A stretch of 64,000 nt of DNA from an uncultured Eubacteriales bacterium (GTDB lineage: Bacteria > Bacillota > Clostridia > Christensenellales > Aristaeellaceae): contig CACXHY010000004.1 in NCBI GenBank assembly GCA_902767565.1, forward strand, positions 62,001 through 126,000, read 5' to 3'. Made by a program: the position numbers and the translations under genes. The notes beneath the pieces were generated by a model, which did not search any database, was not told the DNA's origin, and worked only from the letters and a program-made list of their open reading frames with translations. Shown here piece by piece: positions 9,256 through 16,382 of this stretch; position 1 is the first letter of the stretch, and the number at the start of each line of letters is the position of its first letter.

Positions 9256-9304
9256 AATATGCCTCCTTTTTATCGCTCTTTTCCGATCGGCGGTCTTCAC
9301 GGCT

Positions 9305-9334
9305 ATCTTACCCGAAAAGCCGCAGTACTGTCAA
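9305..9334 (-). promoter_or_regulatory. Sigma-A promoter for the secreted orphan
   Basis: On the minus strand, TTGACA (9334-9329), an 18-bp spacer and TAAGAT (9310-9305). The predicted start of transcription is about 40 bp upstream of the GTG at 9255. Confidence 0.6.
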
Positions 9335-9437
9335 GTATGATTCCGTCCGTGCGGATCGGGAAGGAAATCCGGTCCCCGCCCGGATCGTCCGTGTCCGCGG
9401 ACGGAAACAGCAGGACGGCCGGATCGCTTTTCTCATC

Positions 9438-9644
9438 GTGACTGTTCAGTCCGCTCTGTGTGCTGTGTCAGCAGATGATCTCCAAACCGTTTCACCCTAT
9501 CCCCCTGCCCCCTGCCCGAGGGAAGGGGGAGAATAGAGCGCGGGCCTGCGGCTCGCACCCGCCATACACGGCTCGCTTGGAAGAAAACCGATTTGTGCGT
9601 TTCCTGTCCATCCGTGCGGGTCTGCTGACCGACTGAACAGTCAC
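9438..9644 (+). mobile_element. MITE-like element, 207 bp, intact
   Basis: Starts GTGACTGTTCAGTC and ends GACTGAACAGTCAC, a perfect 14-bp inverted repeat. It is exactly the same length as the copy at 5632-5838. Flanks CTCATC and TCCTCA do not give a clear target duplication. Confidence 0.75.
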
Positions 9645-9796
9645 TCCTCAGCGCGGATGCCGGCCCGGAGCCGGAGGAGGACCCGCGCATCCGCGGCAAG
9701 CGCGGGGGCGGTCGGATCAGAGGTGCACAGGCCGCCTCTCTTCCGCCGAATGCGGGTCAGGGCTGCCGCAAATACAATACAAATACATATTGTCTA

Positions 9797-9825
9797 TTGA
9801 CATTGTAGATGATCGGCTGTATAAT
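9797..9825 (+). promoter_or_regulatory. Strong sigma-A promoter of the cystine-uptake module
   Basis: Consensus TTGACA (9797-9802), 17-bp spacer and TATAAT (9820-9825). An inverted repeat CAATA...TATTG lies just upstream in an AT-rich block, a possible regulator site. The transcript starts about 20 bp before the leader-peptide ribosome-binding site. Confidence 0.8.
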
Positions 9826-9853
9826 GCGCCCAACCTCAGGAAAGGAGGGGGTC

Positions 9854-9937
9854 ATGGTGACGAGGATCCCGATGCTTCTGTGTATGTGTCAGATGTGCAT
9901 GCGCTGTCCTGCGTCCATGCCCTCTTTGCGTACATAA
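9854..9937 (+). CDS. Cys/Met-rich leader peptide (attenuator), 27 aa
   Basis: A 27-codon open frame with an excellent ribosome-binding site (AAAGGAGG, five bases or so before the ATG). It is too short for ordinary gene finding. The peptide contains four cysteines at residues 10, 12, 15 and 18 (core LLCMCQMCMRCP) and five methionines. An intrinsic terminator follows 20 bp later, then the TcyP-like symporter gene. This is the classical layout of transcription attenuation: ribosome stalling at Cys codons when charged tRNA-Cys is scarce would alter the downstream hairpin. The CCTGC inside the peptide coding region (9908-9912) can pair with GCAGG of the terminator stem (9959-9963), a candidate antiterminator. 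Frame and signals are seen directly; the regulation is inferred. Confidence 0.7.
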   Translation: MVTRIPMLLCMCQMCMRCPASMPSLRT

Positions 9938-9956
9938 CGGGAGCGACCGTTGTTGA

Positions 9957-9990
9957 AGCAGGGGCTGAACGCGCCTGCTTTTGCTTTTTT
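9957..9990 (+). terminator. Leader (attenuator) terminator
   Basis: Stem AAGCAGG with CCTGCTT, extendable by inner GC pairs, followed by TTTTGCTTTTTT. It lies between the leader peptide and the symporter gene, so read-through must be controlled for the operon to be expressed. The remaining leader to 10262 holds a further perfect 9-bp hairpin (GGAACGGCA with TGCCGTTCC) shortly before the symporter start. Confidence 0.75.
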
Positions 9991-10262
9991 GCGGGAGATG
10001 CGTCCGCGGGTGAAGGCAGTGACCGGATCAAGCGGACGCTTTCTTTATACCCGGTTGCCGTACCCGATCGAAGGGCCGGATCGCCTGGCCCGGAAAGGAG
10101 GACCGCACATAAAGATGATCCGGCGGATGCGCAGGACGGGCTGCCGCCGGCAGCCCCGCTTGTGTGCGCGTGCCGCAGCCTGAGAAACGCTCTGCGCTTC
10201 CGGGAACGGCATCGGCACGGGTGCCGTTCCCCGCAGCATTGCAATACGAAAGAAGGGTTGAC

Positions 10263-11651
10263 ATGGAGTTTCTGCTCAAGGTCCACTGGATGCCGTATCT
10301 GGCCCTGGCCGTGACGCTGATCGCCTTTGTCCTGATCAGCATCCTGTCCAAAAAGCTTGGCTGGACGCCCATCATCCTGATCGCCCTCGCGCTGGGCATC
10401 GGGATCGGCGTGCTCTTCGCTTCCGAGGACAACGCCTGGCTCAAATGGGTGGATTTCCTCGGGAACGTCTACATCCGCCTGCTGATGCTGATGGTGGCGC
10501 CGGTGATCCTGCTGTCCATCGTCTCGGGGTTCATCAAGCTCCACGGCAAGGCAGACGTCCGGAAGGTCGGGCTGCGGAGCGTCTTCTGGCTCATGTTCCA
10601 GGCGGCGACCGCGATCATCCTCAGTATCGCGGCAGCCGAACTGACGCAGATCGGCCGCGGCGCCGGCGGCGTATTCGAAAACCTGAGCGGACTGGACGCC
10701 GGAACGGTCAACGCATACGCCGGTCTGACCCGGCCGTTCGACCAGGTGCTGATGGATCTCCTGCCTTCCAACGTGGTCGGGGACATCGTGCAGAACAACG
10801 TGCCGGCCATCATCATCGCGGGCGTGGCCGTCGCGGCCGCGTATCTCGCGGTGGCGCACAAGCAGGGCGAAGAGAAGGTCAGGCCCTTCGCCGATTTCGT
10901 CGAAGCCGCGCGGAAGGTCGTCTTCAAGATCCTGCGGGTGCTGATCAACCAGACCCCCTACGCGGTGCTGTGCCTGATCGCGGTGTCCGCAAGCAAACTT
11001 CTGAACAGCTGGCAGAACATCTTGCAGCTTCTGGCCTTGATGGCCCTGATCTACGGCGTGTGCGTCATCCACACCTGGATCGCCGGCGGCCTGATCGTCC
11101 GGTTCGCCGCGAAGCTCTCGCCGATCCGCTTCTTCCGCAAGCTCCTGCCCGCACAGGCAACCGCCTTCACGACCCAGTCCAGCATCGGGACCCTGCCCGT
11201 GAACGTGCGCACGCTCAAGGATGACATGGGTGTTTCGGAGGAAGTCGCAAACTTCACGGCATCACTGGGCACGACGATCGGCATGCCGGGCTGCACCTGC
11301 ATCTGGACGGTGCTGCTGGTGCTGTTCTACGTGCACGCGGTGGGTCTCCCGTGGGGCGCGGCGGAGCTGATCCGATTGGCGCTGGTCACCCTGCTGCTGT
11401 CAGTGGGCAGCGCGGGAGTGCCGGGGATCGCGGTGGTCTCCGCCATCGGCCTCTTCAGCGCCATCGGCCTGCCCATCGGCGCCGTGATCCTGATGCAGCC
11501 CATCAACACCATATCCGACATGATCCGGACCACGAACAACGTCTCCTCCGCGGCCATCGCGACGGTGGCCGTGGCCAGGGAGAACGGCCTGATCGACGAC
11601 AGCGTTTTCAACGGCGCAAAAGAAAAGACAGAGGAGGCGGTGCCGCAATGA
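10263..11651 (+). CDS. Sodium/dicarboxylate-type symporter, TcyP-like (probable cystine uptake)
   Basis: A 462-aa polytopic membrane protein of the DAACS (SDF) family. Family marks are the serine-rich reentrant loop region AFTTQSSIGTLPVNVRTLK and the later GVPGIAVVSAIGL and NTISDMIRTTNNVSS helices. Length (462 aa) and the block NVYIRLLMLMVAPVILL...KLHGKADVRKVG resemble the TcyP/YdjN cystine-symporter branch more than glutamate carriers; this was compared from memory. The start ATG at 10263 follows AGAAGGG; the upstream in-frame part has no membrane character. The Cys-rich leader peptide and attenuator upstream independently support a cysteine-related substrate. The stop overlaps the next start (ATGA), so the two are coupled. 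Confidence 0.85.
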   Translation: MEFLLKVHWMPYLALAVTLIAFVLISILSKKLGWTPIILIALALGIGIGVLFASEDNAWLKWVDFLGNVYIRLLMLMVAPVILLSIVSGFIKLHGKADVRKVGLRSVFWLMFQAATAIILSIAAAELTQIGRGAGGVFENLSGLDAGTVNAYAGLTRPFDQVLMDLLPSNVVGDIVQNNVPAIIIAGVAVAAAYLAVAHKQGEEKVRPFADFVEAARKVVFKILRVLINQTPYAVLCLIAVSASKLLNSWQNILQLLALMALIYGVCVIHTWIAGGLIVRFAAKLSPIRFFRKLLPAQATAFTTQSSIGTLPVNVRTLKDDMGVSEEVANFTASLGTTIGMPGCTCIWTVLLVLFYVHAVGLPWGAAELIRLALVTLLLSVGSAGVPGIAVVSAIGLFSAIGLPIGAVILMQPINTISDMIRTTNNVSSAAIATVAVARENGLIDDSVFNGAKEKTEEAVPQ

Positions 11652-12151
11652 AGCGGAAGATCATGCTGCTGATCGTCCTCGTCCTGGCGGCCGGCGCGCT
11701 CGGCGTCCTGGCTCTCGCTTCGGCGAACCACGGGGTGAAGGCCATCACAGAAGCCATCGACGCCATCGGCGAAGTCACGTATTCCGAAGAGTCCCGGGCC
11801 CTGATCGACCGGGCGGACGCGGTGATCGCGGAGACGGACCCGAACCTGCGCCTCGCGGACCGCGTGGAAAACCTGGACCTGCTCCGCGCCGCCAAGGTCC
11901 GCTATGTGGAGCGGGCCATCACGCGGCTGTACCGCTCATACCGCGATCACGAGCCGGATGAGACCATCCTGGCCAATCTGGCGGACGCGCGGGAAGCATA
12001 CGATCACTATTTCACGGCGGAAGACGCCGGCCTGATCCACAATTATCAGGACCTCATCGACATCGAGACGGAGTATGCGGACGAACTCACGACGGCCGCC
12101 CCGCAGCCGGTCCCGGAGAGCCCTGCCGAGCAGGAGATCGAACTCTGCTGA
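11648..12151 (+). CDS. Small exported or membrane-anchored helical protein
   Basis: A 167-aa protein, not recognised. It has an N-terminal hydrophobic segment (MKRKIMLLIVLVLAAGALGVLALA) and then a soluble, strongly helical region rich in Ala, Glu, Asp and Arg, with repeated helix patterns (ALIDRADAVIAETDPNL, DLLRAAKVRYVERAITRL). The ATG overlaps the symporter stop codon by four bases, so it is co-translated with the transporter. A role as a periplasm-side accessory or substrate-delivery partner is possible but unsupported. The C-terminus is Pro/Glu-rich and ends in Cys. Confidence 0.75.
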   Translation: MKRKIMLLIVLVLAAGALGVLALASANHGVKAITEAIDAIGEVTYSEESRALIDRADAVIAETDPNLRLADRVENLDLLRAAKVRYVERAITRLYRSYRDHEPDETILANLADAREAYDHYFTAEDAGLIHNYQDLIDIETEYADELTTAAPQPVPESPAEQEIELC

Positions 12152-12197
12152 AACAGCCTGACCCGATCACAAAAAGAGATTGAAAGGAAGGATCCTC

Positions 12198-13583
12198 ATG
12201 AAACGCATCATTTCCGCCATCCTGGCCATCACCGTCCTGCTGGCTTTCGCCGCCGCATATGCCGACGGCATCCAGGCCGCCTACTATAACAGCGACTATG
12301 CTTATCTGGAGGACGAATCCTCCGTCTATCGGTCCGTGACGCTCGAGGAAGCCTACTACCTGTTCCAGCAGGAGGGCAATTACCTGATCCTGCTGGGCGG
12401 CAGCTGGTGCGGCAACACGACGCCCGTCATCGGCTACATCAACGAGGTGGCGAAGGAATACGGCGTCACCGTGATCTACAACCTGGACTTCCGCCTGGAC
12501 GGAACGTCCCGCTCCTCCCATATCCGCGAGACCACTGGCGCGCAGTCCCAGGGCGCGGAGATCCCCGGCAGTCATTTCAACTACCTCTATGGCGAGATCG
12601 TCACCCGCTGGCTCACCAACCTGGACGATTTTGTGGAATACAAGGCCGACTCCACGTTTGCCGTGACCTACACCAACGCCGCGGGCGAAGAGGTCGTCGT
12701 CCCGAAGGTGCAGGTGCCCTTCCTCTTCCTGTACAACAAGGATCACGTCGACGAGAACGGCAATCCTGCGCCGATCGTGGCCGGCCTGGAGCTGATGAAG
12801 GTCCGGAGCGACTTCGTGTCGGAGGACGCGGTCGATCAGGAGGCGGTCGACGAATACAAGCAGCTGCTGCGCGACACCGTGTTCGGGGCCGTGGCGCAGG
12901 TGGAGCTGTCCGACTTCACCGACGCGGACTATATCCGTCTTTCCTACAACGAGAAGAGCGGCAGGGAGATCTTCTCGGCTGACGACGAGATCGCGATCGA
13001 GACCGTGACCTACCGTCAGCTCCTGTGGCTGCTCGATCAGGAAGGGACCGTGATCCTGTTCCTGGGCGGGAGCTGGTGCCCCAACACCCAGGCCGTGGTG
13101 AAGATCGTGAATGACTACGCCGTCGCCAACGGCGTCACGGTCTACAACTTCGACACCAAGCTCGACGGCGGATATGCCCGGCGCTTCTGGGGCTATGAGC
13201 GGGATCTGCACATCCGCGACAACAGCAACGAGCTCGTCAGCCTGTACGTCGACCTGGTGCTGGGTTATTTCTTCAACCTGGAGACGGAGTACACCCCGGA
13301 GAGCGGAAACACGATCCATTATGAAAACGCGGACGGCGTGACCGTGACCGCGCGGAAGCTCCAGGTGCCCTACCTGCTGGTCTATACCCGGGGCCTGGAA
13401 GACGAGTACGCTCACTTCGTTCCGATCACGGCGTACGTGGAGATCATGCTGACCCTGGATGAGACGCGTGAAGACTATGTCTACAGCGAGGCAAACTATG
13501 CAGCCTATACCGACGCCGCCTGCGCAGTCTTCGAGGCCTGGGCTTCTCTGACCGGGCATGAAGCTGTCCGTCCCGCTGAATAA
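12198..13583 (+). CDS. Exported two-domain thioredoxin-like protein with WCxN motifs
   Basis: A 461-aa protein with a signal peptide (MKRIISAILAITVLLAFAAAYA) and two homologous thioredoxin-like domains. The first has LILLGGSWCGNTTPVIGYI and the second VILFLGGSWCPNTQAVVKIV, each in the position of a thioredoxin active site but with the second cysteine replaced by Asn. Both repeats contain a following YN(L/F)D strand with a downstream LD-G segment (FRLDGTSR and TKLDGGYAR). The start ATG at 12198 has AAAGGAAGG. A lone Cys could act as a monothiol or simply bind a thiol compound; which is unknown. It follows the TcyP-like symporter and small protein, suggesting extracellular thiol or cystine handling. 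Confidence 0.82.
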   Translation: MKRIISAILAITVLLAFAAAYADGIQAAYYNSDYAYLEDESSVYRSVTLEEAYYLFQQEGNYLILLGGSWCGNTTPVIGYINEVAKEYGVTVIYNLDFRLDGTSRSSHIRETTGAQSQGAEIPGSHFNYLYGEIVTRWLTNLDDFVEYKADSTFAVTYTNAAGEEVVVPKVQVPFLFLYNKDHVDENGNPAPIVAGLELMKVRSDFVSEDAVDQEAVDEYKQLLRDTVFGAVAQVELSDFTDADYIRLSYNEKSGREIFSADDEIAIETVTYRQLLWLLDQEGTVILFLGGSWCPNTQAVVKIVNDYAVANGVTVYNFDTKLDGGYARRFWGYERDLHIRDNSNELVSLYVDLVLGYFFNLETEYTPESGNTIHYENADGVTVTARKLQVPYLLVYTRGLEDEYAHFVPITAYVEIMLTLDETREDYVYSEANYAAYTDAACAVFEAWASLTGHEAVRPAE

Positions 13584-13590
13584 TCCCATC

Positions 13591-13623
13591 GGGAGGGGTG
13601 CGGGACAGAACCGTACCCCTCCC
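13591..13623 (+). terminator. Strong hairpin between thioredoxin-like and ECF genes
   Basis: A 13-bp stem (GGGAGGGGTGCGG with CCGTACCCCTCCC, one G-U pair) and seven-base loop. There is no T-run after it, so it may be an mRNA-stabilising or partial terminator element placed before the S-component gene. Confidence 0.5.
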
Positions 13624-13646
13624 TGAATACGTACGAGGTGATTCTG

Positions 13647-14186
13647 ATGACCGGCAGAACTGCAACACTGCGCCGTGGCTCCGTCTCCTGGCTGACTGTC
13701 TCAGCTCTCCTGATGGGCATGAACATCGTTCTCTCCATGAGCATATTCAGCATCCCTGTCCCGGGCGGACACCTTTATTTCTGCGACGTCGTCATCAACA
13801 CAGCGGCCATTCTCCTGGATCCCCTGGCCGCGTTCATCGTCGGAGGCGTCGGCTCGTTCCTGGGCGACTTCTTCTTCTACCCGGCGCCCATGTTTGTCTC
13901 CCTGGTGACACATGGCCTGCAGGCGGTGATCGTTTCCGTCATATCCCACCGCTGTCTTCAGCGGAAACCGCTGCTCTCCTCTTCCGTCGCGGTGACGGTC
14001 GGCGCCGTTGTGATGACCGTCGGCTACACCCTGGGGCGCGCTTGGGTGTATTCGACCCCGGCGTACGCGATCGTCAAGCTCCCCTTTGAGATCCTGCAGG
14101 GCGGTTTCGGCGCGGCGGTGTCGATCATCCTGCTCTACCCGATGCGTATCCGCTATGCTTTCCGGAGGATCCTGAACCGCTCCTGA
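13647..14186 (+). CDS. ECF transporter S component (substrate-binding), vitamin-type
   Basis: A 179-aa membrane protein with about six hydrophobic helices, resembling ECF-transporter S components. These bind vitamins or other trace nutrients and associate with a shared EcfA-EcfA'-EcfT module, which is not in this window. Typical features are the segment LLDPLAAFIVGGVGSFLGDFF with its conserved glycines and the aromatic-rich FYPAPMFVSLVTHGLQA. The ATG at 13647 follows GAGGTG by six bases; the GTG three codons earlier lies inside that ribosome-binding site. The substrate is not predictable. A good terminator follows. Confidence 0.72.
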   Translation: MTGRTATLRRGSVSWLTVSALLMGMNIVLSMSIFSIPVPGGHLYFCDVVINTAAILLDPLAAFIVGGVGSFLGDFFFYPAPMFVSLVTHGLQAVIVSVISHRCLQRKPLLSSSVAVTVGAVVMTVGYTLGRAWVYSTPAYAIVKLPFEILQGGFGAAVSIILLYPMRIRYAFRRILNRS

Positions 14187-14209
14187 GAAAAGCACCCGAA
14201 ACGAAAAGG

Positions 14210-14242
14210 CCTGCTGTCTGTGTATCGGCAGCAGGTTTTTTC
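14210..14242 (+). terminator. Rho-independent terminator, probably bidirectional
   Basis: Stem CCTGCTG with CAGCAGG and a T6 tail on the plus strand. On the minus strand the same hairpin is followed by CCTTTTCG. It separates the convergent ECF and Rrf2 genes. Confidence 0.8.
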
Positions 14243-14247
14243 GCGGT

Positions 14248-14697
14248 CTACACGCCGCAGGGGTAATCCTCCGGATTCGCGGGCTGCGGCTTTGCCTGAT
14301 CCAGCAGTTGTTGAAGCGTGACCGATTCCAGGTATTCCCGGACGGTCTTTTCCAGTCCCTCCCACGCCGGCAGGGTCATACAGAAGCCGCAGCGGGCGCA
14401 GGTGTTCTCCGGCCGTTCCAGGCAGGCGACCGCATGCAGCGGACCGTCGGTCAGGCAGATGACATCCCACAGCGTCACCTGATCCGGCGGCAGCGTGAGA
14501 CGGTAGCCTCCCGTTTTCCCGTGCCGGACCCCAAGGACCCCGGCGGACGTCAGTGCGCCGGTGAAAGCCTCCAGGTATTTCTTGGAGATCTGCTGGCGGG
14601 CCGCCACGTCCCGCATGGGGACATACCCGTCGCCCTGGTGCATGGCGATATCGAGCAGCATGCGCGTGACATATCGTCCCTTCGTGGAAACCAACAT
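14248..14697 (-). CDS. Rrf2-family transcription regulator with Cys cluster
   Basis: A 149-aa winged-helix regulator of the Rrf2 family (IscR, NsrR and CymR relatives). The N-terminus MLVSTKGRYVTRMLLDIA, the recognition region QISKKYLEAF and the wing LGVRHGKTGGYRL are typical. Four cysteines within CLERPENTCARCGFC suggest an iron-sulphur cluster or thiol sensor, as in IscR-type members. The start at 14697 follows AAGGGAAA; upstream in-frame sequence belongs to the adjacent repeat element. It is convergent with the cystine-uptake module. Rrf2 members include CymR, the cysteine regulator of Bacillus, but the cysteine cluster is closer to IscR-like sensors, so the regulon is uncertain. Confidence 0.88.
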   Translation of the reverse strand: MLVSTKGRYVTRMLLDIAMHQGDGYVPMRDVAARQQISKKYLEAFTGALTSAGVLGVRHGKTGGYRLTLPPDQVTLWDVICLTDGPLHAVACLERPENTCARCGFCMTLPAWEGLEKTVREYLESVTLQQLLDQAKPQPANPEDYPCGV

Positions 14698-14711
14698 ATC
14701 ATTTCCCTTTC

Positions 14712-14917
14712 GTAACTGTTGGGTCCGCTCTGTGTACTGTGTCAGCAGATGATCTCCGAACCGCTTCGCCCCATCCCCCTGCCCCCTCCCCGAGGGAAGG
14801 GGGAGAAGAGAGCGCGGGCCTGCGGCCCGCACCCGCTGTTGGCCGGGCCGCATGGAACTCACCCGATCCGTGTGTTTCCTGTCCATCCATGCGGGTCTGC
14901 CGACCGACCGAACAGCT
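14712..14917 (+). mobile_element. MITE-like element with decayed ends
   Basis: Copy of the 207-bp element beginning GTAACTGTTGGGTC and ending near GACCGACCGAACAG. Both terminal repeats carry changes. It sits 15 bp upstream of the Rrf2 start codon and so occupies that gene's promoter region. Confidence 0.65.
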
Positions 14918-14962
14918 GCATCCTCTGTTCGATCCTTGCGCGGATCGCCCCATTGTCGGCGG

Positions 14963-15547
14963 TCATTTTGTCACCTGTCCTTTACGGTATCTTCCAAACA
15001 AAATCCCGTCATCCACATATTTGTCGGCCTGGGACACCCACATCGGGAATTTGCCTGTCGCCACAGCCGTCTGGCCGTTCAGCATCCCCGTATGAAACGA
15101 AATGTGCCTGAACTGCCGCAATATCAGCTCCATCCGCGTATGCTCACAGTTTTCCGGGCACTCGCAGAGCATCTCGTCCGTCAGCGAGTCCAGATAGTCA
15201 TAGGTTTTCTGCTCGATCCGGCTGAGATAATCCAGAAGCTGTTCATCGCTCAACACGACGGAAGCGGGCTTGTCCGGGTTGTCCAGTCCTTCTTCATGAA
15301 ACGGCGGCTCTTTATAATAGAAATCATTGCTACCCGCTGAATCCTCGTTCGGCTTGATGCCTTGGCGCGACGATTTGCAGACGGCCGTTGAGCCCGTGCC
15401 CTCGCCGGGGTCAAGGATGACGATATAGTCCGTATCAGCCCTCGCGGAAAGCGGCCGGAGACATGCAAAAGCGCCGATCAGCAGCGCAAACACCAGCAGA
15501 AGGGATAAACTTTTCTGATCAACATCGGCTTCACACTCTTCCATCAT
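14963..15547 (-). CDS. Chimeric protein with DinB-like C-terminus
   Basis: An open frame of 194 aa from the ATG at 15547, with an earlier open frame but no better start. The C-terminal 110 residues resemble the end of a DinB-superfamily protein, a metal-binding four-helix bundle (segments KEPPFHEEGLDNPDKP, ELILRQFRHISFHTG, TGKFPMWVSQADKY). The first helices and first metal-ligand His of DinB are missing. In their place is a signal-like hydrophobic segment (SLSLLLVFALLIGAFACL) and a linker (TDYIVILDPGEGTGS) unlike DinB. A clear promoter precedes it. It may be a recombinant or decaying gene in the mobile island rather than a working enzyme. Confidence 0.5.
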   Translation of the reverse strand: MMEECEADVDQKSLSLLLVFALLIGAFACLRPLSARADTDYIVILDPGEGTGSTAVCKSSRQGIKPNEDSAGSNDFYYKEPPFHEEGLDNPDKPASVVLSDEQLLDYLSRIEQKTYDYLDSLTDEMLCECPENCEHTRMELILRQFRHISFHTGMLNGQTAVATGKFPMWVSQADKYVDDGILFGRYRKGQVTK

Positions 15548-15605
15548 TCTTGCAGTGCCGTTTCGCCACATCATACACAACAACGCACCAACTATCCTCA
15601 ATGGG

Positions 15606-15634
15606 ATTATAATGCAAAGACGCCTGCAAGTCAA
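15606..15634 (-). promoter_or_regulatory. Sigma-A promoter
   Basis: On the minus strand, TTGACT (15634-15629), 17-bp spacer and TATAAT (15611-15606), about 50 bp before the ATG of the DinB-like chimera. Confidence 0.7.
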
Positions 15635-15653
15635 TCTGACAGGATTCCTGATT

Positions 15654-15694
15654 CGGCTCACCAGAAAAATGTGGGTCGAACCTTTTTTCTGCAA
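15654..15694 (+). terminator. Integrase-type terminator remnant, copy 1
   Basis: GGCTCAC with GTGGGTC stem followed by CCTTTTTTCTG. The surrounding 65 bp are related to the sequences after the recombinase tails at 16095 and 18486, so it may mark a third lost recombinase 3' end. Confidence 0.45.
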
Positions 15695-15841
15695 CCTGTT
15701 GCGTTTTGGCCCAAAACCATCGACTCCTCCTTGAAGGGAGGTGTCAAGCATACGGTGTCACAGTCCTCCGTCAATCCACGAGTGACCGGCAAGCCAAACC
15801 GACGAACAGGAACCTGACGTAGAACGAAGAGGAATCCAACC

Positions 15842-15952
15842 ATGGCGGAAATCAATGAGCAGTATCTTCCCGATGAACCGGAAAATGGCCCTGATCATGA
15901 CCGTCTGAATGACTTTACTGTACTATGCTCTATGAGGCAGGGATCGACCTGA
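15842..15952 (+). pseudogene. Truncated small mobile-element frame
   Basis: A 36-codon frame with a GAGGAA ribosome-binding site, beginning MAEINEQYLPDEPENG. It runs out of frame into the recombinase tail that starts at 15925, as if a deletion had joined the start of one gene to the end of another. Not recognised further. Confidence 0.4.
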
Positions 15953-16074
15953 AAACTGCGCAGAAATGGATGGGGCACGCGGATGAGAAGATGATTTTGC
16001 ATATTTATGCGCATCTGACTGACAGGCAGGAGAAGAAGAGTGTGGAGAAGCTCAGGGCGTTTATGGAGCGGTAA
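15925..16074 (+). pseudogene. Tyrosine recombinase (phage-type integrase), C-terminal remnant
   Basis: The last 49 residues of a tyrosine recombinase: YEAGIDLKTAQKWMGHAD followed by MILHIYAHLTD and a helical tail ending at TAA. The GH of WMGHAD and the Tyr of HIYAHL match conserved catalytic positions (the second histidine/tryptophan box and nucleophilic Tyr). Everything N-terminal, including both catalytic Arg residues, is missing. It therefore cannot be active. It marks the decayed mobile island that ends at the tRNA-Arg gene. Confidence 0.8.
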
Positions 16075-16095
16075 GCCCCACAGGAAAATTCATTC

Positions 16096-16126
16096 GGCTC
16101 AGCGAAAATGCTGGGCTGTATTTCTT
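16096..16126 (+). terminator. Terminator after the recombinase remnant, copy 2
   Basis: Stem GGCTCAGC with GCTGGGCT, loop GAAAAT, then GTATTTCTT. Twenty-two bases after the recombinase stop codon. Confidence 0.6.
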
Positions 16127-16175
16127 CTGCAGCCTGTTGCTTCTGCGCAAACCGCCCGCATTTCCGTATCTTCCA

Positions 16176-16204
16176 TTGACATCCGACGCCGCATGCATTA
16201 CAAT
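16176..16204 (+). promoter_or_regulatory. Sigma-A promoter of the BspA/InlB-repeat gene
   Basis: TTGACA (16176-16181), 17-bp spacer, TACAAT (16199-16204). The predicted leader is about 170 nt long. Confidence 0.75.
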
Positions 16205-16382
16205 CAAACTGTTGATATATGTCAGTTTCAGGATGATAGCGATCAGCGGTTCCGGGAGGAGCCGCGCCCGGCCTTTCCCGCGTATGCCGGGCTCATGTTC
16301 TTTTGGCCGCCCGCGGGGCCGGACCGCGGGCGGCGCCTGTGCCCGGCCGGACGGAACGACGAGACGAAACGGGGTGTGGAGC

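Noticed and set aside
9830-10262. T-box or SAM riboswitch in the symporter leader
   Set aside because: No T-box bulge, specifier loop or S-box core could be found; the Cys-codon leader peptide and terminator explain the layout better.
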